DNA of 64,000 nt, taken from NCBI RefSeq assembly GCF_002272745.1, contig NZ_NPBD01000007.1, forward strand, positions 930,001-994,000, read 5' to 3'. The stretch comes from Terribacillus saccharophilus (lineage in GTDB: Bacteria; Bacillota; Bacilli; Bacillales; Amphibacillaceae). A model generated the notes under the pieces. The model did not search any database and was not told the DNA's origin. It saw nothing but the letters and a program-made list of their open reading frames with translations. The translations under genes were made by a program, and so were the position numbers. Positions 55,617-64,000 of the stretch are shown piece after piece. The first letter of the stretch is position 1; each line of letters begins with the position of its first letter.

Positions 55617-55715
55617 ATGGGGTGGAGTCGGAATGATAGCATTAAGCTCTTCCTAATTTCCTCAGCAGCTGCATTGATTATAGTCACTCTTATAAGTTAT
55701 TTTCGAACTGAATAA
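55617..55715 (+). CDS. 32-residue putative membrane peptide
   Basis: ATG 55617 to TAA 55713-55715. A short polar N-terminus (MGWSRNDSIK) is followed by one membrane helix (LFLISSAAALIIVTLISYF) and RTE. GGAGG directly abuts the ATG, which is too close for normal initiation, so translation would rely on coupling with the preceding ORF (15 bp away) or another start. Amino-acid makeup is like a real membrane peptide, but support is limited. Confidence 0.42.
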   Translation: MGWSRNDSIKLFLISSAAALIIVTLISYFRTE

Positions 55716-55749
55716 TCCCTTATCACCGGCTAAATAGTTTAAGATAATC

Positions 55750-55787
55750 ATAAAAAGGCAGGAGCAATGCTTCCTGCCTTTTCCGTT
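55750..55787. terminator. Bidirectional terminator between the small ORFs and kapB
   Basis: AAAGGCAGGAAG-type stem: AAAAGGCAGGAG / CTTCCTGCCTTTT with loop CAATG-like; A and T runs on each side. Confidence 0.88.
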
Positions 55788-56167
55788 TATTTAAAGTAAT
55801 CCTTCTCCAGTGTCTCCACGTTTGCAAGAGCAAGTTCTTGATAGCGCGAGGCGGGCTGTTGCTCCAAATCGTGCTTTAACTGCTGAACTGCTGTCCGCAA
55901 AGAATCGGAGTACTCCGGTACTGTGTCTGTATATGCAGATACTGCAGTTTTTGGTATATTCGCTTTTTCATGGTGAGCGAGCGCCCGGCGTTCATGGAAG
56001 AAAACATCTTCCGTTTCCTTGGGATGATGCAAATCACCTTGCTGCGGATGCTTGAGGACTGCCAGTATCTCTACTAAATAAAACTTGCCGCGTTCTTCTT
56101 TGATACTTCCTACATAGGAAGCCGTTTTATAGCGTGCCTTTACGACGCTGCCGATTTCTATGGTCAT
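55787..56167 (-). CDS. kapB: Kinase-associated protein B
   Basis: A 126-residue protein resembling B. subtilis KapB, which is needed for KinB-dependent phosphorylation of Spo0F in the sporulation phosphorelay. The motif AVLKHPQQGDLHHPKETEDVFFHERRALAHHEKANIP (residues about 36-72) is clearly shared with KapB. It has no lipobox despite its historical lipoprotein name. ATG overlaps the patB stop by 4 bp. In B. subtilis the kinB gene precedes kapB; here patB does, and kinB is absent. Confidence 0.88.
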   Translation of the reverse strand: MTIEIGSVVKARYKTASYVGSIKEERGKFYLVEILAVLKHPQQGDLHHPKETEDVFFHERRALAHHEKANIPKTAVSAYTDTVPEYSDSLRTAVQQLKHDLEQQPASRYQELALANVETLEKDYFK

Positions 56168-57345
56168 TCTGCTGCGGCCTCGAATTCTTTGAGGCTGTTT
56201 GTCAGCCGCTCCAGGGCTTCTCGCATCGTTTCAGGTGGACAGGCAATGTTCATCCGAACAAATCCAGCACCTGCTTCTCCAAATTGAATGCCATCATTGA
56301 ATCCGAGCTTCGCTTTCTTGGCAAAGAAGTCCATCAATTCTTTTTGTTCCAACTTCATCTGGCGACAATCCAGCCACATCAAATAGGTGCCTTCCAGCGG
56401 TGCAAGCTGAATAAGAGGAGTATCAGCCAATGCTTCTTCCGTCAGCTTCCGATTGATTGCCAATATGTCCAGCAGACCGTCCAGCCATTCCTCGCCGTCC
56501 GTATAAGCGGCTTCCATTGCAGAGACTGCCATCGTATTCAGCATATGGAAGCCTTGCTTAGAGAAGGTCTCTTGCAGCTGCTGGCGCATATCATCCTGCT
56601 TAACGATGCTGTATGATACCTGCAGTCCTGCCAAATTGAATGTTTTTGACGGGGACAGGAATGTGATTGTCCGTTTGCTCACGTCTTCAGACAAGGAGGC
56701 AATGGGGATATGCTGATATCCTTCATGAATCAAATCGGCATGAATCTCATCTGACAAAAGTAAAACATCATACGTTTGACATAGATTCGCTAAGCGTTCC
56801 AGCTCCTCTTTCGTCCAAACACGTCCGACTGGATTATGCGGATTGCAAAGAATCATCGTCTTTGCTCCTTCTCGGAAACATGACTCCAAGTGTTCGAAAT
56901 CCATCTGGTATGTACCATTTTCTTCTAGCAAAGGATTTTCTACAATTTTGCGGTCATGTGCAGTGACCACGTTGTAAAAAGGAGCATAAACAGGTGTCTG
57001 GATGACGACTTGCTCACCAGGTTCTGTAAACGTCTGGATAGCCATATGCAGACTGGTTACAACCCCGGGGCTGTAAAGCAGCCAGCTTGGCTTAATGCGC
57101 CAGCCGTGGCGTTTTTCAACCCAATTTGATACGGTTTTGGAAATACTCGCATCTGTAATTGTATAGCCATAAATACCATGTTCAGCCCTATTCTTCAAGG
57201 CGTCTATCACCGCTCGAGGTGATTGGAAGTCCATATCTGCGACCCACATCGGCAGAACATCTTCTCCTCCATATAATGCTGTAAGATTGTCCCATTTCAC
57301 CGACCGGGTCTTTCTGCGGTCATGAACTGTTTCGAAATTATGCAT
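56164..57345 (-). CDS. patB: PatB-type cystathionine beta-lyase / aminotransferase
   Basis: A 393-residue fold-type I PLP enzyme of the PatB/MalY family (C-S beta-lyase). The PLP lysine is in LSPSKTFNLAG (about residue 233), NPHNPVGRVW and LLSDEIHADL are the cofactor-binding segments, and RKTRSVKWD near the N-terminus is typical of PatB. It cleaves cystathionine to homocysteine. Start at 57345 after GGAAGGAG. First gene of a patB-kapB pair. Confidence 0.92.
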   Translation of the reverse strand: MHNFETVHDRRKTRSVKWDNLTALYGGEDVLPMWVADMDFQSPRAVIDALKNRAEHGIYGYTITDASISKTVSNWVEKRHGWRIKPSWLLYSPGVVTSLHMAIQTFTEPGEQVVIQTPVYAPFYNVVTAHDRKIVENPLLEENGTYQMDFEHLESCFREGAKTMILCNPHNPVGRVWTKEELERLANLCQTYDVLLLSDEIHADLIHEGYQHIPIASLSEDVSKRTITFLSPSKTFNLAGLQVSYSIVKQDDMRQQLQETFSKQGFHMLNTMAVSAMEAAYTDGEEWLDGLLDILAINRKLTEEALADTPLIQLAPLEGTYLMWLDCRQMKLEQKELMDFFAKKAKLGFNDGIQFGEAGAGFVRMNIACPPETMREALERLTNSLKEFEAAAE

Positions 57346-57413
57346 AGTCCGTACTCCTTCCATTATTTCTTTCTCATTATATAAAGAAATGCTTCGAAAA
57401 GCGAAAGGCTTGA

Positions 57414-58229
57414 TCATTCTATATACGAGACAATTGTTTCGGGCGTTTCCTCAGGTAAAAGGTGACCGGCATCAGGAAGGATATGGAGCGTAGCATTCGG
57501 CAGCTCCGCGAGCAGCCGATAGCCAATGGAAGGGGGCAATAATGGATCCTTCTTTCCCCAGAAAATAGTTGTGTCTGCTTGTATCTGCTGTAAACTGTCA
57601 TTTGGCAAATCGCCGCCTCGTGTTCGGATGAAGCTAGCAAGACTTGGATAAAGATCCTTAGCCATAAAGGGGATACTATACGCCACCACCATCCGAAGGG
57701 TTACCTTATCAGGATCAGCAACCAGATGGCGCAGGAATCCGACAACACTGGAGGCTTCGAATGCGAGATGCATAATGGCAGGGAAAATGCTGGCGGAAGC
57801 GATCAAGCTTGAGAATGCGTCTGTTGGCAGCATATAGCTTGATGGTGCAAACAGAAACAGTTTATTTATCCGATCAGGGTAGCTATAGGCGAGACGCATG
57901 GCAATTTGACCGCCCATTGAATGACCGCCAATATCTATTTTTTTTATCTGTAAATGATCAAGAAGAGATGCAGCAAGGCAAGTATAGTCTTCATAGGAAA
58001 AAGCTATTTCGGCCGATTTTTGGCTATTTCCAAAGGGGGGGAAATCTAATGTCACTACTTGGTACCGTTGACGCAGCTCCGGAATCATGCGGTGAAAGCA
58101 GCTTCCAGAGGCAAGGAACCCGTGAAGAAGAAGGATTGTACGGGAGTTGTCATGATTGTAAGAAGAGTAAATACGATAATCAATGGCTATTTCTTCATAA
58201 TAGAAGGTATGGTGGTTCGAGTAAGACAT
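57414..58229 (-). CDS. Alpha/beta hydrolase, YugF-like
   Basis: A 271-residue alpha/beta-hydrolase. The oxyanion motif is LLLHGFLASG (about residues 35-44), the nucleophile Ser is in GGHSMGGQIA (about 101), the acid Asp is in WGKKDPLLPP, and the catalytic His is in DAGHLLPEE. Matches the position of B. subtilis yugF next to patB. Start at 58229 after AAAGGGGCAAGC. Substrate unknown. Confidence 0.9.
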   Translation of the reverse strand: MSYSNHHTFYYEEIAIDYRIYSSYNHDNSRTILLLHGFLASGSCFHRMIPELRQRYQVVTLDFPPFGNSQKSAEIAFSYEDYTCLAASLLDHLQIKKIDIGGHSMGGQIAMRLAYSYPDRINKLFLFAPSSYMLPTDAFSSLIASASIFPAIMHLAFEASSVVGFLRHLVADPDKVTLRMVVAYSIPFMAKDLYPSLASFIRTRGGDLPNDSLQQIQADTTIFWGKKDPLLPPSIGYRLLAELPNATLHILPDAGHLLPEETPETIVSYIE

Positions 58230-58494
58230 TTTAGCTTGCCCCTTTGCCTGCAATTAGTTCTAGTTTCGGTCATTTTGGACTTTATATGCAAAAAAATAGC
58301 AAAGCGATACGCATCGCTTTGCCTACAGGGGGAATACGAGAAAGTCTTACATAACTATGTATTACCAAAAATGATTCATTGCAAACCTATTCTAATAAAA
58401 AAATAATACATATATAAATTTTTGCCGAAACCAACTTACTGTGATAGAATTATTTATTGCGTATAAAAGTAGAAAAAATCAGGAGTTGTTTAGT

Positions 58495-58860
58495 ATGGCA
58501 GAGAAGTTCGAAACAGGACAAGTATTGACAGGTAAAGTAACAGGGATCCAGCCTTACGGTGCTTTTGTTGCATTGGATGAGCAGGTTCAAGGATTGGTTC
58601 ACATTTCCGAGGTGACTCATGGTTTCGTAAAAGATATCAACGAACACCTATCTGTAGGCGATGAAGTTAAAGTTAAAATTCTTGATATCAACGAACAAAG
58701 CGGTAAATATTCCCTTTCTATCCGTGCTACAGAAGAAGCACCTGCAAAGCAGCAGCAAGCTAACGTTCAGAAGCAAGCTGTTTCTGAGGATGCTCCAGCA
58801 GGATTCAACACGTTGAAAGACAAGCTTCAGGATTGGATCAAACAAACTGAAGGCAAATAA
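58495..58860 (+). CDS. yugI: S1-domain RNA-binding protein YugI
   Basis: A 121-residue general-stress-type protein with one S1 domain at about residues 5-78 (GQVLTGKVTGIQPYGAFVALDEQVQGLVHISEV, DIN..VGDEVKVKILDIN). The C-terminal ~40 residues are Gln/Ala-rich, then DTLKDKLQDWIKQTE-like. It binds RNA or ribosomes by family. ATG at 58495 after AGGAG at 9 nt. Confidence 0.92.
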   Translation: MAEKFETGQVLTGKVTGIQPYGAFVALDEQVQGLVHISEVTHGFVKDINEHLSVGDEVKVKILDINEQSGKYSLSIRATEEAPAKQQQANVQKQAVSEDAPAGFNTLKDKLQDWIKQTEGK

Positions 58861-58861
58861 T

Positions 58862-58895
58862 TAGAAAGACCCCCATATTAGGGGGTCTTTTTTTG
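58862..58895. terminator. Terminator between yugI and yuzA
   Basis: AAAGACCCCC / GGGGGTCTTT with ATATTA loop and T run; usable in both directions. Confidence 0.93.
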
Positions 58896-58905
58896 ATTTA
58901 TCCAT

Positions 58906-59139
58906 TTATGCTTTGGTTGTTGTCGCTTCTTCCACTTCTTTACGCTCTAGGAACAGAGCGGAAATTGACACTAGACCAGCCAAGCCGACAAGACTGTAGA
59001 TGATCCGTGGGAAAGCAGCCGCCTGACTACCATTACCAAAGATACCTGCAACCAAGTCGTAGTTGAATAAACCGACTAGTCCCCAGTTGATCGCGCCGAT
59101 AATGACAAGAACAAGAGCGATACGCTGTACCATATTCAA
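58906..59139 (-). CDS. yuzA: DUF378 membrane protein (YuzA-like)
   Basis: A 77-residue two-helix membrane protein of the DUF378 family. The conserved signature is VIIGAINWGLVGLFNYDLVAGIFG (residues about 9-32), followed by the second helix IIYSLVGLAGLVSISALF. GGAGG on the minus strand gives the best spacing (8 nt) for a TTG at 59139 (MNMVQRIAL...), which agrees with the family N-terminus; upstream ATG at 59145 is too close. Function unknown. Confidence 0.85.
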   Translation of the reverse strand: MNMVQRIALVLVIIGAINWGLVGLFNYDLVAGIFGNGSQAAAFPRIIYSLVGLAGLVSISALFLERKEVEEATTTKA

Positions 59140-59232
59140 CTGCATAACCTCCATTTCATGAAGCGAGATGATAAATCTTTCTTAGCATGCCTTTGTTGAC
59201 CGATTATATTCCTATAACAATTCTTGATTTAC

Positions 59233-59261
59233 TTGTCCAGTTTCGGTAAAGTTGCTATAGT
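59233..59261 (+). promoter_or_regulatory. Promoter of pgi
   Basis: TTGTCC (59233-59238), 17 bp, TATAGT (59256-59261), 24 bp before the start. The stretch TGTCCAGTTTCGGTAA within it recurs at 5477-5492. Confidence 0.6.
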
Positions 59262-59284
59262 AAGCAGTTTCAAGGAGGATGAAT

Positions 59285-60631
59285 ATGACACACATCGGAT
59301 TTGATTATAAGAAAGCGTTGCCATATATCGGGGAGCAAGAACTGGATTACCTTGCACCGCTCGTGCAGGCTGCGCATGATCAATTACATAATAAAACAGG
59401 TGCCAGCAATGATTTCCTAGGCTGGCTTGAATTGCCGATGGATTACGACAAAGAGGAATTCGCTCGTATCAAACAGGCAGCAGAGAAGATCCAATCTGAT
59501 TCGGATGTTTTGCTTGTTGTCGGAATCGGCGGTTCTTATCTTGGCGCTCGTGCGGCAATTGAAGCACTGACGCACAGCTTTTTCAACGTACTTTCTAAAG
59601 AAGACCGAAAAGCACCACAAGTATTCTTTGTCGGCAATAGCATAAGTGCCCCATATTTGAATCAGCTGCTTGATGCAATTAAGGGTAAAGATGTCAGTGT
59701 GAATGTTATATCCAAAAGTGGTACAACAACTGAACCAGCAATTGCCTTCCGTATCTTCAAAAAGTATTTGGAAGAGAAGTACGGAGTCGATGAAGCACGC
59801 AAGCGTATTTATGCCACAACGGATAAAGCAAGAGGTGCTTTGAAGACACTTGCCAGCAAAGAAGGGTATGAGTCGTTCGTGATTCCTGATGATGTTGGCG
59901 GCCGTTTCTCTGTGCTGACAGCTGTGGGACTATTGCCAATTGCAGCTGCTGGTGTTGATATCGACAGCATCATGTCTGGAGCTCAAAAGGCGCAGGAAGA
60001 ACTGTCTGTATCTGATCTGAAGGAAAACCCGGCATATCAATACGCAGCTATTCGTAACGTTCTATATAACAAAGGCAAAAATATAGAACTGCTTGTGAAC
60101 TACGAGCCATCATTGCAATATTTCAGTGAATGGTGGAAACAATTGTTCGGAGAAAGTGAAGGGAAGGATTTGAAAGGATTGTTCCCGGCGTCTGCTAACT
60201 TCTCTACAGATTTACATTCCCTTGGTCAATATGTACAGGAAGGCCGCCGCGACTTGTTCGAAACAGTTGTGCTTGTTAAACAGCCGGTCTCTGATGTGAC
60301 CATAGAAGCGGAAGAGGAAGATCTTGATGGACTGAACTATCTTGCTGGTCAGACAGTTGATCAAGTGAACTACAAAGCGTTCCAGGGTACATTGCTTGCT
60401 CATACAGATGGTAACGTACCCAACTTAGTCGTAGAAGTTCCTGCACTGGATCCGTTCAGCTTCGGGTATCTGGTATACTTCTTCGAGAAAGCATGTGCAA
60501 TCAGCGGATACTTGCTTGGTGTAAATCCGTTTGATCAGCCAGGAGTGGAAGCATATAAGAAGAACATGTTTGCACTGCTTGGCAAGCCAGGGTATGAAGA
60601 AGAAAAAGCAAAACTTGAAAAAAGATTATAA
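59285..60631 (+). CDS. pgi: Glucose-6-phosphate isomerase
   Basis: A 448-residue phosphoglucose isomerase interconverting glucose-6-phosphate and fructose-6-phosphate. The active segments [28 protein letters not shown] (the phosphate-binding SGTTTE motif) and [14 protein letters not shown] are present. ATG at 59285 after AAGGAGG; the 59279 ATG is inside that site. Length fits the bacillar type. Confidence 0.97.
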   Translation: MTHIGFDYKKALPYIGEQELDYLAPLVQAAHDQLHNKTGASNDFLGWLELPMDYDKEEFARIKQAAEKIQSDSDVLLVVGIGGSYLGARAAIEALTHSFFNVLSKEDRKAPQVFFVGNSISAPYLNQLLDAIKGKDVSVNVISKSGTTTEPAIAFRIFKKYLEEKYGVDEARKRIYATTDKARGALKTLASKEGYESFVIPDDVGGRFSVLTAVGLLPIAAAGVDIDSIMSGAQKAQEELSVSDLKENPAYQYAAIRNVLYNKGKNIELLVNYEPSLQYFSEWWKQLFGESEGKDLKGLFPASANFSTDLHSLGQYVQEGRRDLFETVVLVKQPVSDVTIEAEEEDLDGLNYLAGQTVDQVNYKAFQGTLLAHTDGNVPNLVVEVPALDPFSFGYLVYFFEKACAISGYLLGVNPFDQPGVEAYKKNMFALLGKPGYEEEKAKLEKRL

Positions 60632-60633
60632 TA

Positions 60634-60675
60634 AAAAAATCCCTTCTTGCCTTATTGGTAGAAGGGATTTTTTTA
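60634..60675. terminator. Bidirectional terminator between pgi and yugO
   Basis: AAAAATCCCTTCT / AGAAGGGATTTTT with a loop of about 14 nt. Confidence 0.92.
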
Positions 60676-61674
60676 TTCGATATGCTGCAAGGTGATGATG
60701 CAGTCCTCCTGATGCATCGGTTCCTGGAAGTCTGGGCTCATATCCATGCTTTCTCCTCGCATATATCCGATAGCGGTCTTTTCCTTGCGGGCAAAATACC
60801 GACTAGCTTCAAAGAAACTTTTACCAACTAACTCATTAGGTAAAGACATGATTCTGATCTCTTGTTCTTTCAGAAAATGAAGCAGCAGTTCTAGGTGATT
60901 TTTCTTTTCTTTGTGATACACTTCGTGGAAAAATAATGTACTTACAAAATCATTTGAACGAATGACGACATCTGCTCCTGCGCGGCGGAGATTTTCCTTT
61001 TGGCTATGCGTCAGCACTTCCGCAACGATATGAAGATTCGGATTGTTCCCACGCAAGGCAATCGTTGTCAAAATCGTCATGTAATCAATCTGTTTTTCGT
61101 TTTTACCAGCGTTTGCAGTAATGATAGCGGTCTTAGCATGCTTGATATTGGCTTTGATAAGCGTCTTATCCTCAGATGCGTCACCGCGGATGAAGTGTAA
61201 AGGATGTTCTCGATAGGGGAGCATAGTCAATGACTGATCTATCAAGACGACAGACTGTTCCGGGTGTTTTTCGTTCAGCTTTCCAAGTAATGTCCTGGCA
61301 CGCTCATTCCAGCCGATAATGATAATATGATTACTCCCTTTGAATTGGGTAAGTCCTTTAGAAAGATCCTGGGTGTACTTTACAGTTCCAGCAGCAATAG
61401 TAGCTAAATAAAAGGTGACAAGTCCTGCACCTGAAAGGATGAGTACAATGGCGAGGATCTTGCCATACAGTGTTTCAGGAATTAAATCACCGTAGCCCAC
61501 AGTCGAGGCAGTCACAAATGCCCACCAAATACCGTCAAAGTAAGTCGGAAATTGCTTCGGTTCTATCTGATGCATACAGATACCGAATGATATCATTACC
61601 ACGAGTACAGTAGAGAAAAGGCGAACGAATATAGGAAGGCGGAAATAGAAACGTCGCAGAAACTGTGTGACCAT
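60673..61674 (-). CDS. yugO: Potassium channel protein, YugO-like
   Basis: A 333-residue two-helix potassium channel with a RCK domain. The selectivity filter is TVGYGD (about residues 60-65), between an outer helix (FVRLFSTVLVVMISFGICM) and inner helix (ILAIVLILSGAGLVTFYLA). From about residue 110 the RCK/TrkA-N Rossmann domain (HIIIIGWNERARTLL) follows, then a RCK-C-like tail. YugO in B. subtilis carries potassium-based electrical signals in biofilms (known). The initiator is taken as 61674, after GGAGGG. Confidence 0.92.
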   Translation of the reverse strand: MVTQFLRRFYFRLPIFVRLFSTVLVVMISFGICMHQIEPKQFPTYFDGIWWAFVTASTVGYGDLIPETLYGKILAIVLILSGAGLVTFYLATIAAGTVKYTQDLSKGLTQFKGSNHIIIIGWNERARTLLGKLNEKHPEQSVVLIDQSLTMLPYREHPLHFIRGDASEDKTLIKANIKHAKTAIITANAGKNEKQIDYMTILTTIALRGNNPNLHIVAEVLTHSQKENLRRAGADVVIRSNDFVSTLFFHEVYHKEKKNHLELLLHFLKEQEIRIMSLPNELVGKSFFEASRYFARKEKTAIGYMRGESMDMSPDFQEPMHQEDCIITLQHIE

Positions 61675-61744
61675 ACTATCCCTCCTCATCTTTTTTGTTA
61701 GTATATGTATATTCACACGCTTTAAACGAACTGGAGGGGCAGAG

Positions 61745-62545
61745 ATGGATAAAATGACGGCAGCATGGCTGGAAGGATACTTGGAGGAGCCAATCAGACG
61801 AGTGAAAAACGTCCATACTGGATGGGATCATGATGTGTATATACTGAATGACAGCTGGGTATTACGAGTCCGCAAAAAAGCTATGACAGTCAACCGGGAA
61901 GAGGAGAAGTTACTTAAGGATTTGCAGATCAAAACAAATATTGCGCTGCCGAAATATACCATCTGTATGACTGCGGAGGGTAATGAAGCGATGCTTTACC
62001 CATACATACCGGGTCATCCGATTTCTGCAAACATGTCAGATGTATCACTTGAAAATGTCGCGAGTCAGCTAGGAGCCTTTCTCACAAGACTCCACCAACT
62101 GGACGTCACCAGTTACAGTTTGCCAAAAAGAGACAAATCATATTATGATGCACTTTATCAAAAAATAAGAAGCTTTTATCCAGAATTACCTGCTTTCATC
62201 ATTCATCACACGGAGAGATTGTTTGCTGAACTGCAGCCAGATTGTACAGCTGTTGTCCATGGAGATTTAAGGTCAGCGCATATATTGTGGGAGGAATCGA
62301 CTTCTCAGGTCGGAATAATCGATTTCAGTGATATGCATGTAGGTGATCCAGCCATTGATTTTGCTGGAATCAGACAGATAAGCTCGGATTTCTTGAAACA
62401 AGTACTGTGTAATTATGAAGCTGCCGATAAGGAAGCAATCTTTCAGCGAGCAGACCAACTAGCAAAATTAGTACTGTATTATGAGCTGATTGAATATGGA
62501 CCAAGCTGCAAGCTGGCAGCCGAAATGGAGCGCCAATTTATGTGA
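61745..62545 (+). CDS. APH-like phosphotransferase
   Basis: A 266-residue kinase-like protein of the aminoglycoside/choline phosphotransferase superfamily. The catalytic loop is VVHGDLRSAHILWE (about residue 171) and the metal-binding loop is IIDFSDMHVGDPAIDFA (about 192). The metal-site Asn is His here, as also seen in some macrolide kinases. The N-lobe (DHDVYILNDSWVLRVRKKAM) has the ATP-anchoring Arg/Lys. The substrate may be a small molecule; resistance is not implied. Start at 61745 after GGAGGGG. Confidence 0.85.
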   Translation: MDKMTAAWLEGYLEEPIRRVKNVHTGWDHDVYILNDSWVLRVRKKAMTVNREEEKLLKDLQIKTNIALPKYTICMTAEGNEAMLYPYIPGHPISANMSDVSLENVASQLGAFLTRLHQLDVTSYSLPKRDKSYYDALYQKIRSFYPELPAFIIHHTERLFAELQPDCTAVVHGDLRSAHILWEESTSQVGIIDFSDMHVGDPAIDFAGIRQISSDFLKQVLCNYEAADKEAIFQRADQLAKLVLYYELIEYGPSCKLAAEMERQFM

Positions 62546-62589
62546 TATGGAAGAGGTGTGACACATTTCTTGCTGTGTAAAATCTGCTA

Positions 62590-62622
62590 AACAAAAAAAC
62601 ATCCGTAATGGATGTTTTTATG
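62590..62622. terminator. Bidirectional terminator between the APH-like and thioredoxin-like genes
   Basis: AAAACATCC / GGATGTTTT with a GTAA-type loop, flanked by A and T runs. Confidence 0.88.
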
Positions 62623-63175
62623 CTTCTTCAAGGCCTCTTTTCAGACTTGCATAAACGCGCTGCCAGAAGTCTGTATTGTCACGATATGATTTTGTAATGA
62701 AAGTGAGCATCTGGTTACGTTTTTCCTCATATTCAGGTGCATCCTTATCTGGAAGATTGCTGAATGATTCATCGATATACACTTGCAGTTCAGGAGCGCG
62801 CGGACCCCATTTCGCAACTTCATCACCATTTTGGTTGATAAAGATGATGATCGGAATGGAACGGCTTTTCCCATTAGTCAGATATTGATCCATAAGTTCC
62901 AAGTTCTCATCACGATGAAGGATGCGGACATCAATTGCTCCAGCCTGTGCGATGTGATAAAAAATCGGCAGATTCAGCATGGCATCTCCGCACCAGTCTT
63001 CTGTCAATACGATAGCACGCAGTTTCTGAGTACGCAGTGTGTTGAAAAATTCAGTATCAGCTGGAAGCTCGTAATGATCGTAGATATGCATAGTATTTTC
63101 TTTATGAGTTTGCATGGAATCCAAATATGCGTCGATATTTATTCCTTTTTCAAACCATTCGTTTAATGTCGTCAT
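62618..63175 (-). CDS. Thioredoxin-like protein (single active-site Cys)
   Basis: A 185-residue thioredoxin-fold protein. The active segment is VLTEDWCGDAMLNLPIF (about residues 60-76): Cys-Gly-Asp-Ala has only the first Cys of CxxC. The cis-Pro is in SIPIIIFI and the following WGPRAPEL is typical of the bacillar thioredoxin-like group. Monothiol chemistry or a structural role is likely. ATG at 63175 after AAAGGATGAG. Function unknown. Confidence 0.87.
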   Translation of the reverse strand: MTTLNEWFEKGINIDAYLDSMQTHKENTMHIYDHYELPADTEFFNTLRTQKLRAIVLTEDWCGDAMLNLPIFYHIAQAGAIDVRILHRDENLELMDQYLTNGKSRSIPIIIFINQNGDEVAKWGPRAPELQVYIDESFSNLPDKDAPEYEEKRNQMLTFITKSYRDNTDFWQRVYASLKRGLEEA

Positions 63176-63286
63176 GTGTCTCATCCTTTCTGATGTTTAG
63201 TTTACCCGAGCGGTAGGATAAACTAAACAAATAAGCCTCTGTTTATGCTACAGTGATAAAAGACTACATATAAAGGCGGAATACAT

Positions 63287-64000
63287 ATGCAACTAGATAA
63301 TCAGGAATTTTTAATGGAATTACTACGGACGGCATCTCCGTCCAGCTATGAAATGGATATACAAAAAAAGTGGATGAAGGAATATGCTCCATACGCAGAT
63401 GAGATGCGTACTGATGTGTCAGGTAATGCTATTGCAGTCGTAAATCCAGATGCAGAGTTCAAAGTTCTTCTTGCTGGGCATTGTGATGAAATCGCAATGG
63501 TCGTCACCGGAATTGACGCGAATGGTTTCCTGCAGATTGATGAAATGGGACGCTTTAATGCAAAAGCAGCATTGGGTATGACTGTACAGGTCCTAGGTTA
63601 TAACAAGACGATCCCGGGTGTAGTCGGTGTGAATGCGATGCATCTAGGAGGAGTGAAGGGTGACTTTGAACTGCCGGATCTGTATATTGATTGCGGAGCA
63701 AAGTCCAAACAGGAAATGGAGCAATACGTACAAGTGGGTGACTTAATCGTCTACCAACGGCAGCCATCAGTGCTGATGGATCGTTATTTGACTGGACGAG
63801 GTTTGGATAACCGTACAGGTTCATTCATCGTAGGAGAAGTTGTCCGCCGGCTTAAGAAAGAGAATGTTAATGTTGGCGTATATGCAGTCAGCACAGTGAA
63901 CGAAGAAACAAATATGGGTGGAGCGTATTTCGCAGCAGCTGGTATTCAGCCAGATTTAGCGATTGCATGTGACGTTACATTTGCAACTGATCATCCAGGT
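63287..64000 (+). CDS. M42 family glutamyl aminopeptidase (partial, 3' end outside window)
   Basis: The first 238 residues of a metallo-aminopeptidase of the M42/FrvX family (about 350 in full). The frame is open to the end of the window. Zinc-site features seen are AGHCDEIAMVV (His, Asp), GRGLDNRTGS (the bridging Asp) and VNEETNMGGA (the catalytic Glu-Glu), followed by ACDVTFATDHPG. It removes N-terminal residues from peptides. The ATG at 63287 has AAAGGCGG upstream, at 9 nt. Confidence 0.93.
   Translation, partial: MQLDNQEFLMELLRTASPSSYEMDIQKKWMKEYAPYADEMRTDVSGNAIAVVNPDAEFKVLLAGHCDEIAMVVTGIDANGFLQIDEMGRFNAKAALGMTVQVLGYNKTIPGVVGVNAMHLGGVKGDFELPDLYIDCGAKSKQEMEQYVQVGDLIVYQRQPSVLMDRYLTGRGLDNRTGSFIVGEVVRRLKKENVNVGVYAVSTVNEETNMGGAYFAAAGIQPDLAIACDVTFATDHPG

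Noticed and set aside
61745..62545. APH-like protein as an antibiotic resistance gene or inactive because Asn is replaced by His
   Set aside because: The His variant occurs in some active macrolide kinases, and family membership alone does not imply resistance.

Overview
The window is a 64 kb piece of a low-to-moderate GC Firmicutes chromosome, family Bacillaceae. The gene order repeatedly matches blocks known from Bacillus subtilis (yusI-gcvH-yusF-yusE-yusD-metNPQ-sufCDSUB; yoaS-yozG-yoaT; yunE-yunD-yunC-yunB-lytH; yutD-yutE-yutF-pgpA-yutH-hom-thrCB-yutI-yuzD-yuzB-dapF-yutM; yumC-yumB; yuiD-bioY; kapB-patB-yugF-yugI-yuzA-pgi-yugO). Strong AGGAGG-type ribosome sites, frequent TTG starts, FapR/Zur/CsoR-type operators, an S-box riboswitch and spore-coat genes all agree. 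The genus cannot be fixed from sequence alone; a Terribacillus- or Oceanobacillus-like spore former would fit. No rRNA, tRNA, CRISPR array, prophage or insertion sequence was seen.

Layout. 1-5 kb: end of the qox cytochrome aa3 quinol oxidase operon, an acyl-CoA dehydrogenase and a FapR-boxed fabH paralogue. 5-8.5 kb: membrane proteins (DUF2512, SulP, GtrA) and a VLRF1-type protein. 8.5-13.8 kb: two metal modules back to back, a zinc uptake operon (znuC-znuB-zur-tautomerase) and a copper efflux operon (csoR-copA-copZ), with their operators packed into one 167 bp divergent region. 13.8-16 kb: a MarR-controlled ABC-2-type permease and two CotF-like coat proteins. 16-26.4 kb: yus block, SAM riboswitch, methionine ABC transporter and SUF iron-sulfur assembly operon. 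26.6-34.8 kb: yoaS/yozG/yoaT, an SDR enzyme, TSUP transporter, yunD/yunC, an HD-GYP phosphodiesterase, yunB and lytH. 34.9-44.5 kb: the yut block with threonine biosynthesis (hom-thrC-thrB), dapF and small Fe-S/redox proteins. 44.5-50 kb: secreted lipase, GNAT, two tandem near-identical sugar transporters and an MBL-fold hydrolase. 50-64 kb: flavin oxidoreductases, yuiD, bioY, deoD, HPr, two tiny membrane ORFs, kapB/patB/yugF, yugI, yuzA, pgi, the YugO potassium channel, an APH-like kinase, a thioredoxin-like protein and the start of an M42 peptidase.

Most of the window is ordinary core genome. The points that deserve a second look are regulatory or very small: hairpins that bury the ribosome sites of yunC and yunB; twin operator motifs around marR; a near-perfect copy of the CsoR operator inside copA; a duplicated leader in front of both sugar transporters; a thioredoxin gene with no canonical start codon; and an unannotated pair of tiny membrane-peptide ORFs after the HPr gene. 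I did not find a clearly new multi-gene system.
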